Notes under the pieces: generated by a model | What the model was told of the DNA's origin: nothing | The model's database searches: none | The model's input: only the letters and a program-made list of their open reading frames with translations | Part shown: positions 1 to 8,802 of the stretch, in pieces | Layout of the letters: each line of letters begins with the position of its first letter | How positions within the stretch are numbered: the first letter of the stretch is position 1 | Position numbers and translations under genes: made by a program | DNA from: JBJXHC01 sp046160825 | Lineage (GTDB): Bacteria > Bacteroidota > Ignavibacteria > UBA10030 > UBA6906 | Assembly: GCA_046160825.1 (NCBI GenBank) | Contig: JBJXHC010000081.1 | Span: forward strand, 1 to 29,894 | Length of the DNA stretch: 29,894 nucleotides | Direction of reading: 5' to 3'

Positions 1-1272
1 TCTTCTGATCTCGAGATTAATTTCCGGCCCGACCCCTGTGTGTGGGACGGAAGGTATGCGAACAATGGCTGGCTTCAGGAACTACCCAAGCCGCTTACAA
101 AAATTACATGGGACAACGCCGCGTACATGAGTCCGGCTACCGCCGCGTTGCTGGAAGTTGAGAACGAGGATGTGGTGGAATTGAAACTCAATGGCAAAAC
201 CGTTGAAGCACCGGTCTGGATATGGGTCGGTCATCCGGATAAGTCCATGACATTGCATTTGGGATACGGGCGCGAACAGGCAGGCAAAGTTGGGAGTGGT
301 GTTGGTGTGAATGCCAGTCTTCTGCGCGGTGAGTCGAATGCCTGGTTTGCCTCCGGGCTTGAGGTTCGGAAAACAGGCAAGACGTATACGCTTGCGTGTA
401 CGCAAGACCATAGCAGTATGGAGGGTCGGGCGATTGTCAGATCGGGGACGGTGTCGGAATTCAAATCGAACCCATCGTTTGCAAAGGAGATGGCGCACAA
501 TCCGAAACCGGAAGAATCGCTCTATCCACCTTTCGAGTATAAAGATAACGCGTGGGGAATGGTGATCGATCTGAATGCATGCACCGGCTGCAATGCATGC
601 GTTATCGGATGCCAGTCGGAGAATAATATTCCCGTCGTTGGCAAAGAGCAGGTGGCGAATGGGCGTGAGATGCATTGGATTCGGGTCGATCGATACTATG
701 AAGGTGGTCTTGATAATCCGGAAGTCCGTACACAGCCGGTCGCGTGCGTGCATTGCGAGAATGCTCCATGCGAAGTCGTGTGTCCGGTCGCTGCAACCAC
801 ACACGACTCTGAAGGTCTTAACGTGATGACGTATAACCGGTGTGTTGGCACGCGCTATTGTGCCAATAACTGTCCGTACAAGGTGCGTCGTTTCAATTTC
901 CTTCAATACTCCGATACGGAAACCGAAACGTATCAGATGATGCACAACCCCGATGTGACGGTGCGAAACCGTGGAGTGATGGAGAAGTGTACGTACTGCG
1001 TTCAGCGTATTAGTGGAGCAAGGATTGAAGCAAAGAAAGAAGGCCGGGAGATTCGTGATGGGGAAGTGAAGACCGCATGTCAATCGGCGTGTCCTGCACA
1101 AGCCATCACGTTTGGTAACATCAATGACAAGCAGAGCAAGGTTGCCCAACTCAAGTCGGATCCCCGTGACTACGGTTTGCTGGCGGAGTTGAACACCAAG
1201 CCGCGTACATCGTATCTCGCAAAGTTGACGAACCCAAACCCTGAGATCGAAAACCCGGAACAGGCAGGATAG
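1..1272 (+). CDS. actB: Alternative complex III iron-sulfur subunit ActB, C-terminal part (5' end outside window)
   Basis: The reading frame is open from base 1, so this is the last 423 residues of a larger protein. It is the Fe-S subunit of the quinol:electron-acceptor oxidoreductase (alternative complex III), which sits on the periplasmic face and passes electrons from quinol towards cytochrome c or the oxidase. The visible part has four cysteine groups typical of NrfC/PsrB-like ferredoxin domains: CTGCNACVIGC near base 580, CVHCENAPCEVVCP near 755, a CVGTRYCANNCP group near 840, and CTYC plus CQSACP near 990-1100. The beginning (bases 1-500) matches the end of the molybdopterin-oxidoreductase-like domain that ActB carries upstream. 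That domain binds no cofactor in studied complexes; this is family knowledge and cannot be seen here. The gene is followed after 3 bases by actC. Confidence 0.93.
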   Translation, partial: SSDLEINFRPDPCVWDGRYANNGWLQELPKPLTKITWDNAAYMSPATAALLEVENEDVVELKLNGKTVEAPVWIWVGHPDKSMTLHLGYGREQAGKVGSGVGVNASLLRGESNAWFASGLEVRKTGKTYTLACTQDHSSMEGRAIVRSGTVSEFKSNPSFAKEMAHNPKPEESLYPPFEYKDNAWGMVIDLNACTGCNACVIGCQSENNIPVVGKEQVANGREMHWIRVDRYYEGGLDNPEVRTQPVACVHCENAPCEVVCPVAATTHDSEGLNVMTYNRCVGTRYCANNCPYKVRRFNFLQYSDTETETYQMMHNPDVTVRNRGVMEKCTYCVQRISGARIEAKKEGREIRDGEVKTACQSACPAQAITFGNINDKQSKVAQLKSDPRDYGLLAELNTKPRTSYLAKLTNPNPEIENPEQAG

Positions 1273-1275
1273 AGC

Positions 1276-2670
1276 GTGGAAAAGAAACCAAAATGGGAAG
1301 GCGTGAAAGCCAACGCACCGCTCGTGGCACCGGATCAAACGTATGCAACGATCACGGACCACATTAGTGGAACCGTGCTTGAGCGGAAGACCCCAAAAGG
1401 AATGATGATTACACTGGGTATCACTTCAGTGCTCATCGTTGTCTTCCTCACATCGGTCGGGTGGTTGCTCTTCAAAGGCGTCGGAGTCTGGGGTTTGAAT
1501 AATCCGATCGGCTGGGCTTTCGATATCACGAATCTCGTCTGGTGGATCGGTATCGGTCATGCGGGAACGCTTATCTCCGCCGTTCTGCTGTTGCTCCATC
1601 AGCATTGGCGCAATGCCATCAACCGGTTTGCCGAAGCGATGACCCTCTTCGCGGTTATCTGTGCGGCGATGTTTCCGGTGTTTCATCTTGGTCGCCCCTG
1701 GCTCGCATTCTGGCTCGCGCCGTATCCCAACACGATGGCAATGTGGCCGAATTTCCGCAGTCCGCTTGTGTGGGACGTTTTTGCCATCTCCACGTATCTT
1801 CTCGTGTCATTTCTCTTTTGGTATGTCGGCCTTGTCCCCGACCTGGCCTCGATGCGCGACCGCGCGAAGAAAAAGTGGCAGAAAATCATCTATGGTGTGT
1901 TGGCGATGGGATGGCGTGGTTCGGCAATGCATTGGCATCGATACGAAACCGCGTACTTGTTGCTCGCCGGACTCGCTACGCCGCTTGTTGTCTCGGTGCA
2001 TAGCGTTGTGAGTTTTGATTTTGCTGCGAGCTTGCTCCCCGGCTGGCATGCAACGGTGTTCCCGCCATACTTCGTTGCGGGCGCAATCTATTCAGGCTTT
2101 GCCATGGTGTTGACGCTGATGATTCCCGCCCGAAAGATGTATCATCTCGAAGCGTTTGTCACCGACCGTCATCTTGACTACATGGCAAAGATCATGCTGG
2201 CAACCGGGTTGGTTGTATTCTATGGCTACATGATGGAATTGTTCTTTGCATATTATAGCGGCAGCGAGTACGAGGGATTCATGATGAAGAACCGCATCAC
2301 CGGTCCGTATTGGTGGGCGTACGCCGCATTGATTTTCTGCAACGGACTGGTACCTCAATTACTTTGGTGGAAGAAGATCCGTACCACGCCGATGCTGCTG
2401 CTCGCAATCTCTATCGTCGTCAATATCGGTATGTGGTTGGAGCGCTTCGTGATTATCGTGACGAGCCTGCACAGGGATTTTCTGCCGTCATCGTGGGATA
2501 TGTACTCGCCGACCATATGGGAGATCGGACTGTATATCGGTACGATCGGGTTGTTCGTGTGGCTGATGTATTTTTTCATCCGGGTGATGCCGATGATTTC
2601 CATCTTCGAGATCAAACACCTCCTTCCGTGGAAAGGGAGAAAGATTGATACAAGTGCGGATGCAGGATAG
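1276..2670 (+). CDS. actC: Alternative complex III integral membrane subunit ActC (NrfD/PsrC family)
   Basis: A 464-residue hydrophobic protein of the NrfD/PsrC family. Known ActC subunits have about ten TM helices and bind quinol near the periplasmic side, next to the ActB iron-sulfur clusters. The sequence shows a polar N-terminal tail of about 45 residues followed by repeated hydrophobic stretches. The family-typical HAGTLISAVLLLLHQHWR segment lies near residue 95, followed by a VFHLGRPW stretch near 135. The start is GTG at 1276, with an AGGA sequence 7 bases upstream and only 3 bases after the actB stop, so the two are surely co-transcribed. The length is normal for the family. The main alternative label, polysulfide reductase NrfD, is the parent family name; the Act context decides the function. 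Confidence 0.93.
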   Translation: MEKKPKWEGVKANAPLVAPDQTYATITDHISGTVLERKTPKGMMITLGITSVLIVVFLTSVGWLLFKGVGVWGLNNPIGWAFDITNLVWWIGIGHAGTLISAVLLLLHQHWRNAINRFAEAMTLFAVICAAMFPVFHLGRPWLAFWLAPYPNTMAMWPNFRSPLVWDVFAISTYLLVSFLFWYVGLVPDLASMRDRAKKKWQKIIYGVLAMGWRGSAMHWHRYETAYLLLAGLATPLVVSVHSVVSFDFAASLLPGWHATVFPPYFVAGAIYSGFAMVLTLMIPARKMYHLEAFVTDRHLDYMAKIMLATGLVVFYGYMMELFFAYYSGSEYEGFMMKNRITGPYWWAYAALIFCNGLVPQLLWWKKIRTTPMLLLAISIVVNIGMWLERFVIIVTSLHRDFLPSSWDMYSPTIWEIGLYIGTIGLFVWLMYFFIRVMPMISIFEIKHLLPWKGRKIDTSADAG

Positions 2671-2676
2671 CAGGCC

Positions 2677-3213
2677 ATGAAGAAGCCCGACATATACGGC
2701 TTGATGGCGGAGTTTGATTCTCCGGAAGAGATTCTCGCCGCAGCGCTAAAGGCAAGCGAGACCGGCTATCGCAAGATGGACGCGTATACGCCATTCCCGA
2801 TGGAAGAACTGACGGATGCCTTGCGGATCAAACACACAAGGCTCTCGCTCTTCGTTCTGTGCTGTGGCATCGTGGGTTGCCTGACCGGTTTTTTCATGCA
2901 GTATTATTCGATGGGTTACGACTATCCACTAAACATCGGCGGAAGGCCGCTGAACAGTTGGCCCCAGTGGATTCCCATCACGTTTGAGATGACGATTCTC
3001 TTTGCAGCGTTGGGAACATTCATCGGAGTGTTCTTCAGAAACGGACTCCCGCGGCCGGTCCATCCGGTGTTTAATGTGGATCGATTTGAACTTGCGAGCA
3101 GGGATAAGTTCTTCCTCTGCATTGAGTCGACAGACCCAAAGTTCAATCGTGAAGCCACAAAAGTGTTTCTTGAGACCCTGAAGCCTGCAAATATTTTTGT
3201 GGTTGATCATTGA
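2677..3213 (+). CDS. actD: Alternative complex III membrane subunit ActD (DUF3341)
   Basis: A 178-residue protein that matches the DUF3341/ActD family in layout. It has a soluble N-terminal part beginning KPDIYGLMAEFDSPEEIL, two TM helices (about residues 57-77 and 105-125), and a short C-terminal cytoplasmic part. The motif MDAYTPFPMEEL near residue 34 is typical of this family. In solved complexes ActD lies beside ActC and helps hold the membrane part together; it carries no cofactor. It begins 6 bases after actC, and its stop lies 2 bases before the preferred actE start, so its place in the operon is clear. Nothing is missing relative to the family. Confidence 0.9.
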   Translation: MKKPDIYGLMAEFDSPEEILAAALKASETGYRKMDAYTPFPMEELTDALRIKHTRLSLFVLCCGIVGCLTGFFMQYYSMGYDYPLNIGGRPLNSWPQWIPITFEMTILFAALGTFIGVFFRNGLPRPVHPVFNVDRFELASRDKFFLCIESTDPKFNREATKVFLETLKPANIFVVDH

Positions 3214-3215
3214 AG

Positions 3216-3791
3216 ATGCATAAGGCATTTAACATACTTATCGTGGTTGCAGTGTTGGTTCTCGTTATGGGTTGCAACGACATGGCCGATCAGGCACGTG
3301 TGAAACCGCTGGAGGAGAGCAAGCACTTCGCCGATCGTCAATCGTCCCGTACATTGCCCGAAGGTACGGTTGCTCGTGGTCATCTTCGTGAGGATGCATT
3401 ACTGTACACAGGGAAGATCAACGGGGTGTTTGCAGATCAATTCCCATTCCCTGTGGACGAAGAACTGATGAATCGTGGTGAGAACAGGTACAACACGTTC
3501 TGCACTCCGTGTCATGGGCGGTTGGGTGATGGCATGGGGATGATCGTTCAACGCGGTTTCCCGAAGCCGAACTCGTTCCATTCGGACAGCCTTCGCCTGA
3601 AGCCGGCAGGATACTACGTGGACGTGATTGCAAATGGATTTGGAAGGATGTACAGCTACGCCGCCAGTGTGCCTGTGAATGACCGATGGGCAATTGTCGC
3701 TTACATCCGGGCATTGCAACTCAGCCGCCGGGTGCCGCTGAAGAATTTGTCACCCGATGAACAACAACGAATTGCCGGTCAAATGAAATGA
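3216..3791 (+). CDS. actE: Alternative complex III monoheme cytochrome c lipoprotein ActE
   Basis: A 191-residue c-type cytochrome. The N-terminus is a lipoprotein signal with lipobox LVMGC, so Cys20 is expected to be acylated and to anchor the protein at the periplasmic face. A single heme c site, CTPCH, is at residues 96-100, with a GRLGDGMG loop after it and Met-containing segments downstream that may give the second axial ligand. Its role is to carry electrons from the Fe-S subunit to the pentaheme ActA or to the oxidase. An in-frame TTG at 3210 overlaps the actD stop; ATG at 3216 is preferred because it gives a compact signal peptide, although no strong Shine-Dalgarno is visible for either. 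The stop overlaps the actF start as ATGA. Confidence 0.92.
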   Translation: MHKAFNILIVVAVLVLVMGCNDMADQARVKPLEESKHFADRQSSRTLPEGTVARGHLREDALLYTGKINGVFADQFPFPVDEELMNRGENRYNTFCTPCHGRLGDGMGMIVQRGFPKPNSFHSDSLRLKPAGYYVDVIANGFGRMYSYAASVPVNDRWAIVAYIRALQLSRRVPLKNLSPDEQQRIAGQMK

Positions 3792-4957
3792 ATGGAATAG
3801 ACGCACTCAAGCCGCAGTTCAATCGTATCCAGCAACGTGCAACAGTGGTTGGCACTGTTGGCGTATTGTTGCTCGCGGCTGGCGCCCTCATGTCTACACG
3901 CCAGTTCTTCCAGTCGTATCTCTACGGTTGGCTGATGTGGTTCGGGTTGAGCCTTGGCTGTCTTGGTGTCCTGATTCTTCATCATCTGGTATCGGGACAT
4001 TGGGGGAACGTCATTCAGCGAATCGTCGAGTCCGGTGCGCGGACCATGGCGTTGATGGCGCTCTTGTTTCTCCCGATTCTTATAGGGATGGAGAGTATCT
4101 TCCACTGGACCGATCATGAATTTGTCGAGTCGAGCCATGTGGTCCATCACAAAATCGGCTACTTGAATGTCCCGTTTTTTATCGGTCGTGCGGCTCTGTA
4201 CTTTGTCCTCTGGATTGGCATCGCATTTTTGCTCAGTAAAATGTCGCTCAAGCAGGATCAAACAGCCGACCCGGCTCTTGCGAGGAAGATGAAGATCCTG
4301 AGCGGACCTTCGATGGTGGTGTTTGTACTCTCAGCCTCGTTCGCTTCGGTCGATTGGATGATGTCTCTGGAACCCGAATGGTACTCCACAATCTACGGTA
4401 TGCAGCTGATTGTCGGCTCGGTGCTCACAACATTCGCATTCGCCATTATGATGATTGGCATGTTGGAAAAACGTGAGCCAATTTCTGAAGTCCTGACCAC
4501 GAGGCATATTCATCACCTTGGCAACCTGCTGATGGCGTTCACGATACTGTGGGCATATCTGGCATTCTCGCAGTTCATCATCATCTGGTCGGGCAATCTC
4601 CCTGAAGATAATTTCTGGTACATTCGCCGATTGGGGACAGGATGGAATGTCGTTGCCGTCATTCTTCTTATCGGCCATTTCTTTGTTCCGTTTCTGTTGT
4701 TGCTGTCAAGGAGAACGAAGCGCGTACTCAATGCGCTTTCAAAAATCGCTGCGGGTGTATTCGTCATGCGACTGGTTGATTTGTTCTGGACGATTATTCC
4801 TGCATTCAGTCACAACCAGGTGCGTCTGCATTGGCTCGACATTATCGCACCGATTGCAATCGGCGGGATGTGGGTTGCCGTGTTCATGTGGCAGTTGAAG
4901 GGAAAACCATTGTTGCCGTTGCACGATCCGCGGTTTGACGGCACGGAAGGACATTGA
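3788..4957 (+). CDS. actF: Alternative complex III integral membrane subunit ActF
   Basis: A 389-residue polytopic membrane protein and the last Act subunit. ActF is a distant structural relative of ActC with about ten TM helices, and it may contribute to proton translocation (family knowledge). Visible features are hydrophobic helices throughout, the SASFASVDWMMSLEPEWYST segment near residue 180, and the HHLGNLLMAFTILWAYLAFS stretch near 240, both typical of ActF. The start ATG at 3788 overlaps the actE stop (ATGA), indicating translational coupling. It is followed closely by the small one-TM protein gene. Length and order (ActB-C-D-E-F) are as expected for the family. Confidence 0.92.
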   Translation: MNGIDALKPQFNRIQQRATVVGTVGVLLLAAGALMSTRQFFQSYLYGWLMWFGLSLGCLGVLILHHLVSGHWGNVIQRIVESGARTMALMALLFLPILIGMESIFHWTDHEFVESSHVVHHKIGYLNVPFFIGRAALYFVLWIGIAFLLSKMSLKQDQTADPALARKMKILSGPSMVVFVLSASFASVDWMMSLEPEWYSTIYGMQLIVGSVLTTFAFAIMMIGMLEKREPISEVLTTRHIHHLGNLLMAFTILWAYLAFSQFIIIWSGNLPEDNFWYIRRLGTGWNVVAVILLIGHFFVPFLLLLSRRTKRVLNALSKIAAGVFVMRLVDLFWTIIPAFSHNQVRLHWLDIIAPIAIGGMWVAVFMWQLKGKPLLPLHDPRFDGTEGH

Positions 4958-4959
4958 GC

Positions 4960-5373
4960 ATGGCCGACCCGAAGCACGATCATACAACAGATGATTCGAT
5001 CAAACGTCGGCACGAGACGAGCGATGCGGATTTTAAGAACTTGATGTTCACCGGCATTGGCTTGCTCGGTGTTATGGCAGCAGGATTCGTGATTTCATTT
5101 TTTGCATACAGGGTCTTCACTGCTTACTCGGAGAATCCCGGTGCGCAACCTGGTACGTTTGCCAACGAAGAGGAAGTATCCAATCTGTCCATACCGAGAC
5201 TGCAAGCGAGTCCTCATGATACGCTATTGATGATGCGCAAGGCAGAGGATTCCGTGCTGACAAGTTATGGATGGGCCGACAAAGATTCAGGGTGGGCACG
5301 AGTACCGATTGAAAGGGCGAAGCAACTAACGCTGGAGGATGGGCTCCCGCAGAGGGAAGGAAACGAACAGTAA
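4960..5373 (+). CDS. Small conserved one-TM protein between act and SCO/cox genes
   Basis: A 137-residue protein of unknown function. It has a His/Asp-rich N-terminal tail, one TM helix (about residues 29-50, containing GLLGVMAAGFVISFFAYR), and a C-terminal soluble part with the pieces PRLQASPHDTLLMMRKAED, YGWADKDSGWARVPIERA and EDGLPQRE. As I recall, similar PRLQ...YGW.D...G..RIPI.RA proteins occur beside oxidase and SCO genes in several phyla, so it may be an assembly or accessory factor for the oxidase; that role is inferred from context. ATG at 4960 is chosen over TTG at 4954 because GGAAGGA lies 8 bases upstream of it. The TAA stop shares its last base with the next start (TAATG). Confidence 0.85.
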   Translation: MADPKHDHTTDDSIKRRHETSDADFKNLMFTGIGLLGVMAAGFVISFFAYRVFTAYSENPGAQPGTFANEEEVSNLSIPRLQASPHDTLLMMRKAEDSVLTSYGWADKDSGWARVPIERAKQLTLEDGLPQREGNEQ

Positions 5374-6221
5374 TGAATCTGAAGATGACAGGAATGACAG
5401 CTGCTCTTGGTCTGATGCTCTTTTGCTTTACACATGAGGCTTACGCGCAGGCGAACCCACTCATAGGCCAAACAAATTCAGGGTCGCGGGCGTTCAAGGA
5501 AGTCGGCATTGACCAGAAGCTCAATGAACAGATTCCCCTCGATTTGAAATTCAGGAACGAGAAAGGGGAAACCATAACCTTAGACGAGTATTTCGGGGAG
5601 AAGCCCGTGATTATCTCGCTCGTCTATTACAATTGTCCCATGCTCTGCACCCAGATCCTGAATGGCATGGTGGAGACATTCAAGACGATTCAGTTCACTG
5701 CTGGAACAGAGTTCGACGTTATCACTGTAAGCATTGATCCCCGTGAAGGGCATGAGCTTGCGGCGGAAAAGAAGGCGCACTATGTCGAAGAGTACGAACG
5801 TCAAGGAGTGGAAGGGGGATGGCACTTTCTCACCGGTGACCAGGAGTCGATTACCCGGTTGGCTGATGCCGTCGGATTCCGGTACATGTACGATGAGCAA
5901 ACGGGTCATTATGCGCACGCAAGCGGCATCATGGTTGCCACACCGAAGGGAAAGCTTGCCCGTTATTTATATGGTATCGAGTACGTGGCAAAGGACCTCC
6001 GCTTTTCATTGATGGAAGCAGCTGAGAACCGGATTGGTACACCGGTGGACAAGCTGCTGCTGCTGTGCTATCATTACGATCCGCTGACAGGGACGTATGG
6101 GATGATGGTCTCGAATCTTCTTCGTGTCGGCGGCGGACTTGCTATTGTTCTTCTCGGGGGGTATATGTTTATGAATTTCAGACGTGACCGGAAACGGTCA
6201 TTGCAGCCGGTACAACATTAG
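5373..6221 (+). CDS. SCO1/SenC family copper chaperone for cytochrome oxidase CuA
   Basis: A 282-residue protein with a signal peptide (about residues 1-25, ending EAYAQA), a thioredoxin-like SCO domain, and a C-terminal TM helix (about 246-268). The copper ligands are present: CPMLC at residues 88-92 and the conserved His near residue 182 in YAHASGI. SCO proteins deliver copper to, or reduce the cysteines of, the CuA site of oxidase subunit II. The gene for that subunit follows directly after 14 bases, which supports this role. The C-terminal anchor makes it longer than classical N-anchored SCO1, but matches the variant I recall from operons with alternative complex III. It is coupled to the upstream gene by a one-base overlap. 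Confidence 0.93.
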   Translation: MNLKMTGMTAALGLMLFCFTHEAYAQANPLIGQTNSGSRAFKEVGIDQKLNEQIPLDLKFRNEKGETITLDEYFGEKPVIISLVYYNCPMLCTQILNGMVETFKTIQFTAGTEFDVITVSIDPREGHELAAEKKAHYVEEYERQGVEGGWHFLTGDQESITRLADAVGFRYMYDEQTGHYAHASGIMVATPKGKLARYLYGIEYVAKDLRFSLMEAAENRIGTPVDKLLLLCYHYDPLTGTYGMMVSNLLRVGGGLAIVLLGGYMFMNFRRDRKRSLQPVQH

Positions 6222-6235
6222 GCACGCAAACGGAT

Positions 6236-7189
6236 ATGTGGAGTTTTCCTTTACTACCTGATAGAGCTTCGACTGTCGCTGGCGAGATCGACGCTCTCTA
6301 CTATTTCCTCGTGATGGTCAGCCTGTTTTTCAGTCTGGTTATCGTGATTGGACTTGTGTACTCAGCCGTTCGCTATCGCAAGGGCTCAAAGGCATCCCGT
6401 GCAGGCGCTGTGCATGATAATCTCAAACTTGAACTTGCATGGTCAATCATACCATTATTCATTAGCATTGGTATTTTTGTATGGGCTGCGAGGATATTTT
6501 TTGACATGCATGTCGCTCCACCGGGTGCGATGGAAATATATGTCGTGGGAAAGCAATGGATGTGGAAAGTGCAGCATCCGGAAGGCAACCGCGAGATTAA
6601 TGAACTTCATGTACCCATCGGGAAGCCGGTACGATTGATTATGACTTCGCAGGATGTCATTCATAGCTTTTATATCCCGGCATTCCGCATCAAGCAGGAT
6701 GTGCTGCCGGGTCGGTACAGTACCCAATGGTTTGAAGCAACGAAAACGGGTGAGTATCATCTTTTCTGCGCGGAGTATTGCGGGACCTCGCATTCCGGGA
6801 TGATTGGCAAGGTCGTAGTGATGGAACAGGCGGACTACGAGCAATGGCTTTCCGGTGCAGGCAGCGCGACGATGGCGGTTACGGGCGAACAACTCTTCCA
6901 GCAATATGGCTGCCAGACATGCCATAAGTCCGGTCCGACACAACGGGGCCCGGCACTCGTGGGATTGTTTGGCAAGCAAGTAAAGCTCGCTTCGGGAGAA
7001 ACTGTAACGGCAAACGAAGAGTACATTCGGGAATCCATTCTGAGTCCCAATAAGAAACTCACGCAAGGGTACCAGCCGATGATGCCGACGTACAAGGATC
7101 AGCTCAATCAGGAACAGCTTAACCACATTGTTGAGTACGTGAAGTCTCTGGGGGCGGAACCGGTTGCAGCAACGAGGAAATTGGAATGA
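6236..7189 (+). CDS. coxB: caa3-type cytochrome c oxidase subunit II with fused cytochrome c
   Basis: A 317-residue subunit II. Two TM helices (about residues 20-45 and 68-90) are followed by the periplasmic cupredoxin domain. All expected CuA ligands can be read: His143, Cys178, Glu180, Cys182, His186 and Met189 in the CAEYCGTSHSGM motif. The aromatic electron-entry motif QWMW is at 107-110. A C-terminal cytochrome c domain follows, with CQTCH at 226-230 and a Met-rich QPMMPTY segment as probable distal ligand. The fusion defines a caa3-type enzyme, which can take electrons directly from a partner complex such as the Act complex encoded just upstream. There is no cleavable signal peptide. 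The 3' end overlaps coxA as ATGA. Confidence 0.96.
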   Translation: MWSFPLLPDRASTVAGEIDALYYFLVMVSLFFSLVIVIGLVYSAVRYRKGSKASRAGAVHDNLKLELAWSIIPLFISIGIFVWAARIFFDMHVAPPGAMEIYVVGKQWMWKVQHPEGNREINELHVPIGKPVRLIMTSQDVIHSFYIPAFRIKQDVLPGRYSTQWFEATKTGEYHLFCAEYCGTSHSGMIGKVVVMEQADYEQWLSGAGSATMAVTGEQLFQQYGCQTCHKSGPTQRGPALVGLFGKQVKLASGETVTANEEYIRESILSPNKKLTQGYQPMMPTYKDQLNQEQLNHIVEYVKSLGAEPVAATRKLE

Positions 7190-8802
7190 GCAGTCACGCA
7201 GTAAAACACGATGAAGATTATATCCACGCGGGATACGGCCTGCGTTCATGGTTACTCACCGTTGACCATAAACGCATTGCGATCCTGTACTTGTTTTCGA
7301 TTACACTCTTTTTCTTTATCGGTGGCTTCTTTGCGGTATTGTTGCGTCTCGAGTTAATGACCCCGCAAGGCGATATCGTTACAGCCGAAACGTATAACCG
7401 GTTGTTCACGATGCATGGCATTGCGATGATTTTCTTCTTCCTTATTCCTTCTATTCCAGCGGTCCTTGGGAATTTCCTCGTACCGATGATGATTGGGGCA
7501 CGGGACCTTGCATTCCCTCGACTGAACCTGCTGAGTTGGTATGTCTATAATGTGGGTGCAATTATCACGCTGGTTGTCATGGTTGCTGGTGGAGTGGACA
7601 CCGGATGGACGTTCTATACACCGTATAGCAGCGCATACTCCTTGACCAACGTTGTTCCCGTTGTGGTAGGGCTGTTTATCACCGGATTCTCTACGATCCT
7701 GACAGCAATGAACTTCATTGCCACCATTCACAAAATGCGCGCACCCGGACTGACGTGGTTCAAGCTGCCTTTGTTTATCTGGTCAATGTATGCCACGAGC
7801 GTTATTACTGTTCTCGGTACTCCGGTCATAGCGATTACGCTTTTCTTGCTTGGTTTCGAACGAGTTGCCGGGGCCGGCATTTTTGATCCCGCCCTTGGTG
7901 GAGATCCGATTCTGTTTCAACACCTCTTCTGGTTTTATTCGCATCCCGCCGTGTACATCATGGTATTGCCCTCGATGGGTGTTGTAAGTGAAGTCGTGAC
8001 CTGTTTTGCACGCAAGAGAATATTCGGCTATAATTTCATGGCCTTCGCAGTGATGGCGATAGCAGTTTTCGGATTCCTTGTCTGGGGACATCACATGTTT
8101 GTCAGCGGTCAGTCGGTGTATGCAGGGATGGTGTTCTCCGGTCTCAGTTTCCTTGTTGCAATTCCTTCTGCGATCAAAGTGTTTAACTGGACCGCCACAT
8201 TGTACAAGGGAACGATTGAGTTCCGGACGCCGGTGCTCTATGGCTTCGGCTTCATCGGGTTGTTCACGATCGGCGGCTTGACGGGTTTGTTCCTTGCCTC
8301 ACTTGCCACGGATGTGCATCTTACGGACACATATTTTGTGGTTGCCCACTTCCATTATATCATGGTTGGAGGTGCGGTGATGGGGTACCTTGCGGGGATT
8401 CACTTCTGGTGGCCGAAGATTACAGGGAGGATGTACAACGAGGCGTGGGCGAAGTTCTCGGCATTGATCCTGTTCGTGGGCTTCAATCTCACGTTCTTTC
8501 CACAGTTCATTCTCGGATATCTCGGGATGCCGCGGAGATATTATGTGTACCCGGATGAATTTCAGGTTTTGAATATCATGTCCACTGCGGGTGCATCGAT
8601 CCTCGGACTGGGATACTTGATTCCCATGGTCTACCTTCTGTGGTCGCTTCGCAAACCCAAGGATGTTGGACCAAACCCGTGGAACGCAACAGGACTGGAA
8701 TGGCAGACCCAATCACCACCCATCACACATAATTTTGAAACCGTGCCGATAGTAACCGAAGAACCGTACGCTTATCCCGAGGAGAAAGACGGTCGTGTCT
8801 GA
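7186..8802 (+). CDS. coxA: caa3-type cytochrome c oxidase subunit I (heme-copper oxidase, A2-like)
   Basis: A 538-residue catalytic subunit with about twelve TM helices that reduces O2 and pumps protons. Readable key residues are His77 (low-spin heme), Asn96...Asp107 at the D-channel entrance, His253 in YSHPAVY, His302/His303 (CuB), Lys331 of the K-channel, and His388/His390 (high- and low-spin heme) in AHFHY. The glutamate of the GHPEVY motif is replaced: the motif is Tyr251-Ser252-His-Pro-Ala. By the published classification this is the YS variant of A-type oxidases (A2), like the Rhodothermus marinus caa3 enzyme. It is the third gene of the coxB-A-C-D block. Its last 8 bases overlap the coxC start. 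Confidence 0.97.
   Translation: MSSHAVKHDEDYIHAGYGLRSWLLTVDHKRIAILYLFSITLFFFIGGFFAVLLRLELMTPQGDIVTAETYNRLFTMHGIAMIFFFLIPSIPAVLGNFLVPMMIGARDLAFPRLNLLSWYVYNVGAIITLVVMVAGGVDTGWTFYTPYSSAYSLTNVVPVVVGLFITGFSTILTAMNFIATIHKMRAPGLTWFKLPLFIWSMYATSVITVLGTPVIAITLFLLGFERVAGAGIFDPALGGDPILFQHLFWFYSHPAVYIMVLPSMGVVSEVVTCFARKRIFGYNFMAFAVMAIAVFGFLVWGHHMFVSGQSVYAGMVFSGLSFLVAIPSAIKVFNWTATLYKGTIEFRTPVLYGFGFIGLFTIGGLTGLFLASLATDVHLTDTYFVVAHFHYIMVGGAVMGYLAGIHFWWPKITGRMYNEAWAKFSALILFVGFNLTFFPQFILGYLGMPRRYYVYPDEFQVLNIMSTAGASILGLGYLIPMVYLLWSLRKPKDVGPNPWNATGLEWQTQSPPITHNFETVPIVTEEPYAYPEEKDGRV

Noticed and set aside
82..1362. Long open frame of 426 codons on the - strand opposite actB
   Set aside because: It is antisense to a clear Fe-S protein, has no family-like motifs, and arises from codon bias of the real gene.
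6455..7249. Open frame of 264 codons on the - strand opposite coxB
   Set aside because: It is a shadow of coxB, whose CuA and heme motifs are intact; no ribosome site and no recognisable domain.
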